Of a DNA stretch of 20,338 nt, positions 1 to 5,882 are shown piece after piece. Under the pieces are notes generated by a model. It saw nothing but the letters and a program-made list of their open reading frames with translations. It was not told where the DNA came from and made no database searches. The stretch is from CAYFXE01 sp964347035 (GTDB lineage: Bacteria > Acidobacteriota > Aminicenantia > Aminicenantales > Aminicenantaceae), in NCBI GenBank assembly GCA_964347035.1, contig CAYFXE010000049.1:1-20338 (forward strand), read 5' to 3'. Every line of letters begins with the position of its first letter. Positions within the stretch are counted from its first letter, which is position 1. A program made the translations under genes and the position numbers.

Positions 1-19
1 AACTGGCAACTGATTTTTG

Positions 20-715
20 TTAACTCAAAAAAGGGAAAAAGTATTTCTTTATACAATTTTCCAGTCGAGGAAGTTTGAATCCTGTTTTCCATTTTTTTGA
101 GGAGAGCTCATCAGTTATGATCATCAGGGCGGCAGCATCGATTCCATAAAACTCGGCAAGAGCGAAGATAGCGGAGGCTTCCATGTCCACAAAGTCTATG
201 CCCTTCGACTGCTTCTTCCTCAGCCATGACGTTGTTTCCCTGTAAGGAGCATCGGTTGAAACAAGAGATCCCCGATAAAAAAAGAGTCCCTTCCCCATGA
301 GTATTTTCTCTATTCTCTCTTTTAAGTTGCGCGAAGGGTGAAAGATTTTTTTCTTAGGAAAGTAATGCCTGGATGTTCCTTCCTCGGAGATGGCTTTTGA
401 GATAACCGCTGCGTTTAGATATTGATATCGAGAATTCAAAGATCCACAGAATCCAAGGATAATAATCTCTCTGGCTCCAGACATGATCAAGCGCTCAAGA
501 GAGAGGATCGCAGCTGGGGCGCCAACCGATTGAAACAGTATGATTCTATCCTTAAGGAGGATGAGATGCCCGAAACCGAAATTCATTTCTTTAAAGATAT
601 CTTTCTTGACGAACTTGTAGATGATTCCACCAGGAGAGTCAAGGGGAATATACAGAACTCTTTTTCGTTTAAAGTGCTTGATCGGTTTAGGCTTAACGAT
701 GACCACGTCTATCAT
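20..715 (-). CDS. Nucleoside phosphorylase family protein (PNP/UDP phosphorylase fold)
   Basis: This 231-residue protein resembles the PNP/uridine phosphorylase superfamily, which cleaves nucleosides with phosphate (or hydrolyses them) to a free base plus a ribose derivative in purine or pyrimidine salvage. Three stretches support the call. One is VGAPAAILSLERLI (about residues 64-77), similar to the family's phosphate-side segment. The second is IILGFCGSL (85-93), equivalent to the usual G-x-x-G-x-L core strand. The third is VDMEASAIFALAEFYGI (176-192), with the Met-Glu pair that normally contacts ribose, followed by ITDE with Asp202 near the base-binding site. The length is slightly short for the family, and the usual N-terminal Gly-Asp-Pro loop is not obvious. 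The ATG at 715 has no clear ribosome-binding site. The gene is divergent from the ParB-like gene across about 95 bp. The substrate cannot be assigned, and an MTA/SAH nucleosidase-like activity is an alternative. Confidence 0.8.
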   Translation of the reverse strand: MIDVVIVKPKPIKHFKRKRVLYIPLDSPGGIIYKFVKKDIFKEMNFGFGHLILLKDRIILFQSVGAPAAILSLERLIMSGAREIIILGFCGSLNSRYQYLNAAVISKAISEEGTSRHYFPKKKIFHPSRNLKERIEKILMGKGLFFYRGSLVSTDAPYRETTSWLRKKQSKGIDFVDMEASAIFALAEFYGIDAAALMIITDELSSKKWKTGFKLPRLENCIKKYFFPFLS

Positions 716-767
716 CGGTGAGAATCAAGATAGCAGAAAATAAAGGGTAGGACAAGGAGGAGTGAGA

Positions 768-806
768 ATGACACCTGGACTCGATTCGATTATTCCACTA
801 GAATAA
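768..806 (+). other. Possible 12-codon leader ORF with perfect Shine-Dalgarno
   Basis: AAGGAGG at 754-760 lies 7 nt before the ATG at 768, which opens a 12-residue frame (MTPGLDSIIPLE) ending in TAA at 804-806. The stop is 5 nt before the ATG of the ParB-like gene, which has no ribosome-binding site of its own. Termination-reinitiation is therefore conceivable. It is too short to be supported as a peptide from one genome, and the candidate leaderless promoter at 776-804 is a competing explanation. Confidence 0.25.
776..804 (+). promoter_or_regulatory. Candidate sigma-70 promoter for a leaderless ParB-like mRNA
   Basis: TGGACT (776-781) and TAGAAT (799-804) are separated by 17 nt. They match the -35 and -10 consensus at 4/6 and 5/6 positions. 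A transcript would begin about at the ATG at 812, giving a leaderless mRNA and explaining the absence of a ribosome-binding site there. This rests on consensus matching only. Confidence 0.35.
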
Positions 807-811
807 AAGCC

Positions 812-1768
812 ATGAAGACGGAGAATATTCCTCTGGATAGTCTCTATTTAGAGGACGAACGTTTCAGGATTTCCTACTTTTTTTCTCTAGATAAACTCAT
901 CCTTTCCCTGAAAGAAATCGGACTCGTCCATCCCCCACTCGTTACCTTAAGGGATAATCTTTTGATCCTCGTTTCAGGCTGGAAAAGAGTGTTGGCTTGC
1001 TTGGAGCTTTCTCTCTCCCCCATCCCTGTTGTCTACGTTGAGGACAAGAGTGATTTGAAGGCTTTCCTGATGGCTTACTATGAAAATTTGGCCGTGAGGG
1101 AATTCAGTTTACTCGAGAAGGCAGAAATTTTAAAAAGATTCAAGCAATTCGGCGAAAAAGAAAAACCCATCCTCAAGCATCACCTTCCTCTGCTCGGCAT
1201 TCCACCTACAGCACACCATCTGGATATGTATCTATTTTTTTCTCAGCTTAACCCAGAGATTAAAAAAATCATTCATGAAAAACACATGTCCTTCGCTTCT
1301 CTTGAGATACTCGCCACATTTAGTCCACAAGATAGGGAAGTTTTTCTCCCCCTGCTCCTTCCCTTGAACTTGAATAAACAAAAGGAACTTTTGGAGGACT
1401 TTCGGGAGATATCGATCAGAGATGATAGGCCAGTGTCCAAGATTATTGAGTCTGAAGAGATTAGGGCGATTCTCGGTTCGGAAAAATTGTCCTCGCTTCA
1501 AAAATCTAACAAGATCCGGCACGTGTTGAAGAAAAAAAGATATCCTCATTTGTCTTCATGGGAAGAAAAATTCGATGCCACCCTGAGAAATCTTGATTGG
1601 CCGAAGGATGTTTCTCTGCAGCCATCCCCTTTTTTCGAGGATGACAAAGTGACTCTCCAGTTCAGTTTTAAGAATGAACAGGAATTTAAACGCCATCTCT
1701 CCAAGCTTCAAGACGTTTCCTCGAAAAAAGCGTTTTCCGGAGTCTTTAAACCTTCCTCTGATGAGTGA
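812..1768 (+). CDS. ParB-like N-terminal domain protein
   Basis: This 318-residue protein carries a ParB/Srx-type N-terminal domain. IPLDSLYLEDERFR (6-19) resembles the usual first strand and loop. VSGWKRVLA (54-62) corresponds to the GERRxRA nucleotide-binding box. ENLAVREFSLLEKAEIL (91-107) corresponds to the ENxxRxDLxPxEEA box that couples CTP binding to DNA clamping in known ParB proteins. A probable helix-turn-helix region follows (about 120-200). The rest, to the C-terminus, is not a recognised ParB dimerisation domain. No ParA gene is adjacent, so a chromosome-partition role is not supported. The next gene, a spore photoproduct lyase-like enzyme, overlaps by 8 nt and is probably translationally coupled, so a role linked to DNA damage recognition or repair is plausible but inferred. 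ATG 812 is the first start after the upstream in-frame stop at 731 and has no ribosome-binding site. Confidence 0.8.
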   Translation: MKTENIPLDSLYLEDERFRISYFFSLDKLILSLKEIGLVHPPLVTLRDNLLILVSGWKRVLACLELSLSPIPVVYVEDKSDLKAFLMAYYENLAVREFSLLEKAEILKRFKQFGEKEKPILKHHLPLLGIPPTAHHLDMYLFFSQLNPEIKKIIHEKHMSFASLEILATFSPQDREVFLPLLLPLNLNKQKELLEDFREISIRDDRPVSKIIESEEIRAILGSEKLSSLQKSNKIRHVLKKKRYPHLSSWEEKFDATLRNLDWPKDVSLQPSPFFEDDKVTLQFSFKNEQEFKRHLSKLQDVSSKKAFSGVFKPSSDE

Positions 1769-2876
1769 TTCATATTTTTTACCGGAGAAAATCTTTATTC
1801 ATCAAGATGTTATAGATTTTCCGTTGACAGAAAGAATCCTCAAAAATACATCCCAAGTAACTCATGAAATTATCAGTAATCCTCAAGAGCTCATCGAGGA
1901 TTTCCGGATATCACAGCAGCCCATCAAACAGGGAAAACGATTTCTGTTGCTGGCCAAACAGAAAGGAGGATTTGTCAAGCCCTGTCCCTGCACACCCCAG
2001 TACATCGGCTGTAATTATTTCATCATCAACCTGGAGATTAATTGTCCTTTGGATTGTTCCTACTGTATCCTCCAAGATTATCTCACCAACCCTCTAATCA
2101 CGGTTCATGTCAACTTCCAAGATTTACGGCAGGAGTTGGATATTTTTATCGCCAAGCAGCGAGAGAGGACATTCCGGATCGGAACAGGAGAACTCGGAGA
2201 TTCGTTGGCTTTAGACCATATCACCGAGAATTCCAAAGACCTCATCGCCTATTTCAGAGGAAAAAGAAAAGTCTTTTTCGAACTCAAGACAAAGACGGTC
2301 AACATAAAAAATATTTTGAAGCAAGAACCAGCTCGAAACATCGTCATTTCTTGGTCGCTTAACACGCGTAGGATGGTTCAGGAGCAGGAAAAGGGGGCTC
2401 CTCCTGTCGAAGACAGAATTTATGCCGCTGGAAAAACTGTGAAAAGGGGATATCATGTGGGATTTCACTTCGATCCGCTGATCCGGTATCCCGGCTGGGA
2501 AAGGGACTACGAAGAGGTCGTCAAATTATTGTTCAAAGCAGTCAATCCCAAAAGAATAGCCTGGATTAGCCTTGGAAGTTTAAGATTTCCATCTGATTTT
2601 GCTTCGGTCATCAACAGAAGATTCCCGACAAACAAGATTTTTCACGATGAATTCATCAGAGGCCAAGATGGAAAATACAGATATTTCAGGCCTCTGCGAA
2701 TAGATCTTTATGAGAGAATGATCCACTTCATAAAAAAAAATCAAGGAACGGGTGTGCCAGTTTATCTTTGTATGGAAGGTGAAGACGTTTGGCGGGATGT
2801 TATAAAATGGGTGCCGCGGAATGAGGAAGAGGTCGAGCGCTCTCTGACTTATCTCGCGGCAAATCTAGAAGAATGA
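1761..2876 (+). CDS. Radical SAM protein, spore photoproduct lyase (SplB) family
   Basis: This 371-residue enzyme has the radical SAM cluster motif CPLDCSYC (Cys95, Cys99, Cys102), which should bind a [4Fe-4S] cluster and cleave S-adenosylmethionine. Known family members use the 5'-deoxyadenosyl radical to reverse the 5-thyminyl-5,6-dihydrothymine photolesion in DNA. Further family-like blocks are IGTGELGDSLALD, FFELKTKT, SWSLN, GYHVGFHFDPLI, WISLGSLRF and a C-terminal YLCMEGEDVW. Three extra cysteines (75, 77, 84) precede the motif and could bind a second cluster or supply the hydrogen-donor thiol. The frame is open upstream to an ATG at 1674, but ATG 1761, inside the ATGAGTGA overlap with the ParB-like stop, is preferred: the extra 29 residues lie within the preceding gene and resemble nothing. 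No endospore genes are visible, so a general DNA repair or other radical reaction is likelier than a spore function. Confidence 0.88.
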   Translation: MSDSYFLPEKIFIHQDVIDFPLTERILKNTSQVTHEIISNPQELIEDFRISQQPIKQGKRFLLLAKQKGGFVKPCPCTPQYIGCNYFIINLEINCPLDCSYCILQDYLTNPLITVHVNFQDLRQELDIFIAKQRERTFRIGTGELGDSLALDHITENSKDLIAYFRGKRKVFFELKTKTVNIKNILKQEPARNIVISWSLNTRRMVQEQEKGAPPVEDRIYAAGKTVKRGYHVGFHFDPLIRYPGWERDYEEVVKLLFKAVNPKRIAWISLGSLRFPSDFASVINRRFPTNKIFHDEFIRGQDGKYRYFRPLRIDLYERMIHFIKKNQGTGVPVYLCMEGEDVWRDVIKWVPRNEEEVERSLTYLAANLEE

Positions 2877-2912
2877 TAGATTCTTAAGTGCCAGAAGCAT
2901 AAAAGGCGATCG

Positions 2913-3332
2913 CTAATCTACTTTTTCGGCCTTCTTCTCTGTTATGATTCCGACAATTTCCACACCAGTGACTTTTAGGATATCGATGATATCGATAATC
3001 TTTCCGTATTCCAGATCCTGGTCGGCTCTTAAATAGAGTTTCTTTTCTGTAGCTGATAGGAAAGCCTCTTCTAGAAGTGTCTCTAGGGTTTCTTCTGTCG
3101 CCTGATCTTGGTTGACATATATCGTCCCATCTCTTCTGATGGCCAGGACGACTTCTGGATTTTCAGGCATATTAATCGTGTTCAGCGCATTGGGAAGTCT
3201 GACATCAACTCCCTTCTGGACCAAGGGCGTGACGACCATAAAAATGATCAAAAGAACTAGAAGAACGTCACAGAGAGGAACGACGTTAGGTTCAGAAGTA
3301 ACTTCGCCTTTTTTCCCGACTGAAACTGCCAT
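2913..3332 (-). CDS. exbD: ExbD/TolR family biopolymer transport protein
   Basis: This 139-residue protein is the last gene of the sigma/TonB operon. A cytoplasmic N-terminus is followed by VVPLCDVLLVLLIIFMVVTPLV (about 17-38), the single membrane helix. It contains the conserved aspartate (DVLLVLLIIFM) that carries protons in ExbD/TolR proteins. The remainder is a periplasmic domain ending in a typical block on involving YGKIIDIIDILKVTGVEIVGIITEK. With ExbB it should form the proton-driven motor that energises TonB. AGAGG-like bases (AGAGG, 7 nt before ATG 3332) give a plausible ribosome-binding site. The 48-nt gap to exbB and the convergent end 36 nt from the radical SAM gene support it as the operon's final gene. 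I see no hairpin terminator in the short convergent gap. TolR rather than ExbD cannot be excluded by sequence, but the TonB gene next door favours ExbD. Confidence 0.92.
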   Translation of the reverse strand: MAVSVGKKGEVTSEPNVVPLCDVLLVLLIIFMVVTPLVQKGVDVRLPNALNTINMPENPEVVLAIRRDGTIYVNQDQATEETLETLLEEAFLSATEKKLYLRADQDLEYGKIIDIIDILKVTGVEIVGIITEKKAEKVD

Positions 3333-3380
3333 TATTAACCTCTTTAATCAAAACCTATTATTTTGAATAGGCTGTTCTAT

Positions 3381-4064
3381 TTACGTTGCGCTTCCTTCTT
3401 CTTTTCTCATAAAGAAATCAACGATTTCAGAAGTCGTGTTGGTCATTTCCGCGCCGTAGGTGTCGATTTTCGTGGTCAGGAAATTGTAGCACCATAGAGC
3501 AATAATCGCCACACCGATTCCAAAAGCTGTCGTTATCAAGGCTTCAGCAATACCTTGGGCCACAGCACCGATTCCGCCTGAACCCGTGAGTGCCATCCCT
3601 CGGAAAGCGTTGATGATTCCAGCGATCGTTCCGAATAGCCCGATAAACGGTGAAGAGGTCGCGATCGTTGCCAAGGTGTTTGAGCCTCTTTTTAATTCTT
3701 GAGTGAAAATAACAGCGGCTCTCTCACAGCCTCTCTGAGCTGTTTCGACTTGTTCTTCAAAAGAGAGATTCGCTTGTTTTCCTTCCATGAATTCGCGGAT
3801 TCCAGCAGTTGTCACGCGGGCTAAATGACTTCCTTTGTATTCTTTTTTAGCAGAGATATCCAGCGCTTCTCTGATTTGTCCCTTTTTCATCAGGTCAGCA
3901 AGTTTAGGAGCAATCTGTTTTGATTTTTGTCTGGCTCTGAAGAATACAATCTGTCTTTCAAAAAAGAGATAAAGGGAGATGATGGAGAGAAAGATAAGCA
4001 AGATGGCAACAGCTTTAGCCACAAATCCCATGGCTTGCCACATTTCGATCAGACCGAATTGCAT
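3381..4064 (-). CDS. exbB: MotA/TolQ/ExbB proton channel family protein
   Basis: This 227-residue inner-membrane protein has three predicted helices: about 12-33 (FVAKAVAILLIFLSIISLYLF), about 128-150 (LATIATSSPFIGLFGTIAGII) and about 167-192 (GIAEALITTAFGIGVAIIALW). The long cytoplasmic loop between the first two is typical of ExbB. The block SPFIGLFGTIAGIINAF and the final AEALITTAFGIGVAI are family signatures, with the polar Thr residues that line the proton path. It should form the oligomeric channel around ExbD and use proton motive force to drive TonB. A strong AAGGAGGT sits 8 nt before ATG 4064. The gene is 42 nt downstream of the anti-sigma/TonB fusion and 48 nt upstream of exbD, so co-transcription is very likely. 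Confidence 0.93.
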   Translation of the reverse strand: MQFGLIEMWQAMGFVAKAVAILLIFLSIISLYLFFERQIVFFRARQKSKQIAPKLADLMKKGQIREALDISAKKEYKGSHLARVTTAGIREFMEGKQANLSFEEQVETAQRGCERAAVIFTQELKRGSNTLATIATSSPFIGLFGTIAGIINAFRGMALTGSGGIGAVAQGIAEALITTAFGIGVAIIALWCYNFLTTKIDTYGAEMTNTTSEIVDFFMRKEEGSAT

Positions 4065-4106
4065 TTTTAGTACCTCCTTTTAAATTCCAAAGCAGTCAAA
4101 GCTTGT

Positions 4107-5087
4107 TTATTTAAGTTTAAACCTGACCGTCACGGTAAAGATAACACCTCTGGGGCGTCCGTTGATGATCATCGGCTCATACACCCACTGCCGCACCGCA
4201 TCGATCGCAGCTTGGTCCAAAAGCGGGATCGACCGCAGGACCTTCACTCTCTGCACCCGACCGTAAATATCTGTGGTCGCCTCGATAATCACCACCCCTT
4301 CCACGCGAGCCTGACGGGCAATCTCCGGATACAGGGGATCGACTTTTTTAACCAGTCTCGGGGGTTTGATCTCCCCGACGGCTCTGACCGGGGCTTCTAC
4401 CTCACCGACGACACCGCCGAGCACACCGCCGACCACACCGCCGAGCACACCACCGACGACTCCGCCTTCGACTCCGCCCTCGACACCGCCTTCGATTCCG
4501 ATGTCGGAGAGTTCTTCTTCGGCGATTTCGTCAGGGATTTCGACGGGGGCGACGAGGGTGCCGGGTTGGATGGTGGTTTTAGCGCGGACGGGTTTGATTC
4601 GAGTTTTGGCGCGGGAGGAGCGGCGTTTTTTAGCAGGGGGAGGGGGAGGAGGTGGTGGAGGTGGGGGAGGCGCTAGGAAGGCGCTGTATATTTCGATCTC
4701 TGGTAGTGATCCAGTGTTGATAAGGGGAAATATCACCAAAAATAGGGCTAAGATGATATGAACGGTTAGGGAAAGGGGAAAGACAAGGGCTTTGACTCCT
4801 ATGTGCTTTTCTCCGGCGATAAAAGAATCCTTAAACATCGCGGCCTCCTTATGCTTGTGTTGTTGTATGCGCTGGATGACCTTGGATGGGAAGAAATCCC
4901 AGTATTTTTCCTCTCGAGAAATAGAGGAGAACTCCAGAGACAATTCATGCAGTTTCTCCAATTGTTTTAATTCTTCCAGGCATTCCGGACAGGATTGAAG
5001 ATGTTGTCTAATCTCATCTCTCTGTTTTGTGTCGAGTTCATGATCAAGATAAGCACCCAAGCTGTTTTTGATTGTCTTATGCCTCAT
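4107..5087 (-). CDS. tonB: Anti-sigma zinc-finger domain fused to TonB
   Basis: This 326-residue protein joins two modules. Residues 1-80 form an anti-sigma zinc-finger domain (YLDHELD, then H-x3-C-x2-C in HLQSCPEC), the kind that holds ECF sigma factors inactive in the cytoplasm. From MFKDSFIAG (residue 84) it reads as a complete TonB: a membrane helix (about 98-122), a run of 12 prolines after AFLA, a basic stretch, eight GGVx repeats, and a C-terminal TonB domain beginning KKVDPLYPEIARQARVEG. The upstream gene is an ECF sigma factor and the next two are ExbB and ExbD, so the protein probably links energised outer-membrane transport to sigma release (inference). A longer frame begins at TTG 5102, overlapping the sigma stop. 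ATG 5087 is preferred because GGAG lies 6 nt before it. An internal start at 4838 would give TonB alone (243 residues). Confidence 0.88.
   Translation of the reverse strand: MRHKTIKNSLGAYLDHELDTKQRDEIRQHLQSCPECLEELKQLEKLHELSLEFSSISREEKYWDFFPSKVIQRIQQHKHKEAAMFKDSFIAGEKHIGVKALVFPLSLTVHIILALFLVIFPLINTGSLPEIEIYSAFLAPPPPPPPPPPPPAKKRRSSRAKTRIKPVRAKTTIQPGTLVAPVEIPDEIAEEELSDIGIEGGVEGGVEGGVVGGVLGGVVGGVLGGVVGEVEAPVRAVGEIKPPRLVKKVDPLYPEIARQARVEGVVIIEATTDIYGRVQRVKVLRSIPLLDQAAIDAVRQWVYEPMIINGRPRGVIFTVTVRFKLK
4401..4496 (-). repeat. 12-bp tandem repeat encoding eight GGVx units
   Basis: Eight degenerate 12-bp units read as EGGV, EGGV, EGGV, VGGV, LGGV, VGGV, LGGV and VGEV in the TonB frame. They lie in the periplasm-spanning linker. 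Units are an exact multiple of codons, so slippage would change linker length without breaking the frame. Confidence 0.85.
4635..4670 (-). repeat. Run of 12 proline codons in TonB
   Basis: Twelve consecutive Pro codons (CCT, CCC and CCA on the coding strand) follow AFLA just outside the membrane helix. A polyproline-II rod is the usual way TonB proteins begin to cross the periplasm. Translating such a run normally needs elongation factor P. Confidence 0.9.
4836..4850 (-). promoter_or_regulatory. Internal Shine-Dalgarno and ATG for a TonB-only product
   Basis: On the coding strand, AAGGAGG (4850-4844) is followed after 5 nt (CCGCG) by the in-frame ATG 4838 (4838-4836). The ATG begins MFKDSFIAG, where the TonB module starts. 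This is a stronger translation signal than the one at the start of the full gene. It is either a working internal start or a relic of a separate tonB that became fused to an anti-sigma gene. Confidence 0.6.
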
Positions 5088-5098
5088 CCGTTTCTCCT

Positions 5099-5665
5099 TC
5101 AAAGATAGTCAGAGAGAAGATTCTTCAGTGTCTTCCGAGCCCTGTTCAATCTTGACATTACAGTGCCCTGGGGAATATTCAGAAACCGGGCGATATCTGC
5201 GTAACTGAGATTCTCGTAGGTTCTCAGGATAAAAACAACTTTTTGATCGGAAGGAAGAGCCTTGAGAGCGACCCTGAATTTCTGTTCCATTTGATGTCTT
5301 TGGAGCTCTTGATGAGGCGATTCAGGATTTTGAGAAGAATCCCTATTTGAGATTCTGGTATCGTTTTCTCCCAAAGGCTCCTCCCTCTTCCAAGATTTGA
5401 GATAGTTGAGTGTGCTGTTGACAGCGATTTTTCGAATCCAGGTATAAAAATTCATCCCGTCCTTGAAGCTGTGGAGGGAAAAATAGGCTTTGATAAAGGT
5501 CTCCTGGGCGAGGTCGTCAGCTGCTTGATGGGCATTAGTCATCCGATGACAGAGAAAGTAGATGTTTTTCTCGTACTTTCTGATCAGCGCTTCAAAAGCC
5601 TTCATGTCTCCCTTTTTGGCTCTGGAGATGAGTTCTTTTTCATCTGTTTTATCCATCTGCCTCAC
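5099..5665 (-). CDS. ECF-family RNA polymerase sigma factor
   Basis: This 188-residue protein has the two domains of an extracytoplasmic-function sigma-70 factor. Region 2 spans about 20-95, with DDLAQETFIKAYFSLHSF for core binding and FYTWIRKIAVNSTLNYLKSWKRE for -10 recognition. Region 4 spans about 130-185, with ALPSDQKVVFILRTYENLSYADIARFLNIPQGTVMSRLNRARKTL as the -35-binding helix-turn-helix. The linker is rich in Ser, Glu and Gln. The start is GTG 5665, with GGGAG 5 nt upstream; ATG 5656 would shorten it by three residues and cannot be excluded. The next gene carries a cognate-type zinc-finger anti-sigma domain fused to TonB, immediately downstream, so the two are very probably partners. 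A sigma-54-type promoter lies about 100 nt upstream, suggesting expression under an enhancer-dependent activator. Confidence 0.93.
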   Translation of the reverse strand: MRQMDKTDEKELISRAKKGDMKAFEALIRKYEKNIYFLCHRMTNAHQAADDLAQETFIKAYFSLHSFKDGMNFYTWIRKIAVNSTLNYLKSWKREEPLGENDTRISNRDSSQNPESPHQELQRHQMEQKFRVALKALPSDQKVVFILRTYENLSYADIARFLNIPQGTVMSRLNRARKTLKNLLSDYL

Positions 5666-5760
5666 TCAAGCTCCCGATTAATATACAGCCGAAAAAGGGA
5701 ATTATTCCGTTTTGTGTACCTTTTTTCCACATCGCACATTCCCCACCCACTGATGAATAA

Positions 5761-5777
5761 AGCAACTTTTGTGCCTT
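5761..5777 (-). promoter_or_regulatory. Sigma-54 (-24/-12) promoter for the sigma/TonB operon
   Basis: The minus strand reads AAGGCACAAAAGTTGCT. GG and GC are separated by exactly 10 nt, as in TGGCAC-N5-TTGCW, with one mismatch (A for T before GGCAC). Transcription would start near 5750 and leave a leader of about 85 nt before the ECF sigma gene. The intergenic position and correct orientation support it. Confidence 0.6.
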
Positions 5778-5849
5778 AAAATGAATTCTTAACTTATTTA
5801 ATTTCATACATATAGATATTGCTTGAATCAACCGTTACGCTTAAATTAT

Positions 5850-5863
5850 TTTACATCTGTAAA
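5850..5863. promoter_or_regulatory. Inverted repeat, possible activator-binding site
   Basis: TTTACA-TC-TGTAAA is a perfect 6-bp inverted repeat with a 2-nt centre. It lies about 75-90 nt upstream of the sigma-54-type promoter at 5761-5777, a distance usual for enhancer sites of sigma-54 activators. It is AT-rich and short, so chance is possible. Confidence 0.3.
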
Positions 5864-5882
5864 TATTCTTTAAGGATAGATT

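Noticed and set aside
422..721. 99-residue plus-strand frame opposite the nucleoside phosphorylase
   Set aside because: It is an antisense shadow of a gene with clear family motifs and resembles nothing.
812..1768. Chromosome or plasmid partition ParB
   Set aside because: No ParA gene and no parS-like site is visible, and the C-terminal part differs from partition ParB proteins.
2905..2912. GCGATCGC palindrome in the convergent gap, as a possible terminator or special site
   Set aside because: It has no loop and no T-run, and a single 8-bp palindrome is not informative.
4212..4761. Long plus-strand frames rich in Thr/Pro or Asp/Gly opposite the TonB gene
   Set aside because: They arise from the low-complexity proline and GGVx repeats of tonB on the other strand; the minus-strand frame has clear domains and ribosome-binding sites.
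5649..5831. 60-residue minus-strand frame upstream of the ECF sigma gene
   Set aside because: It overlaps the sigma gene start, runs across the sigma-54-type promoter and has no recognisable sequence or ribosome-binding site.
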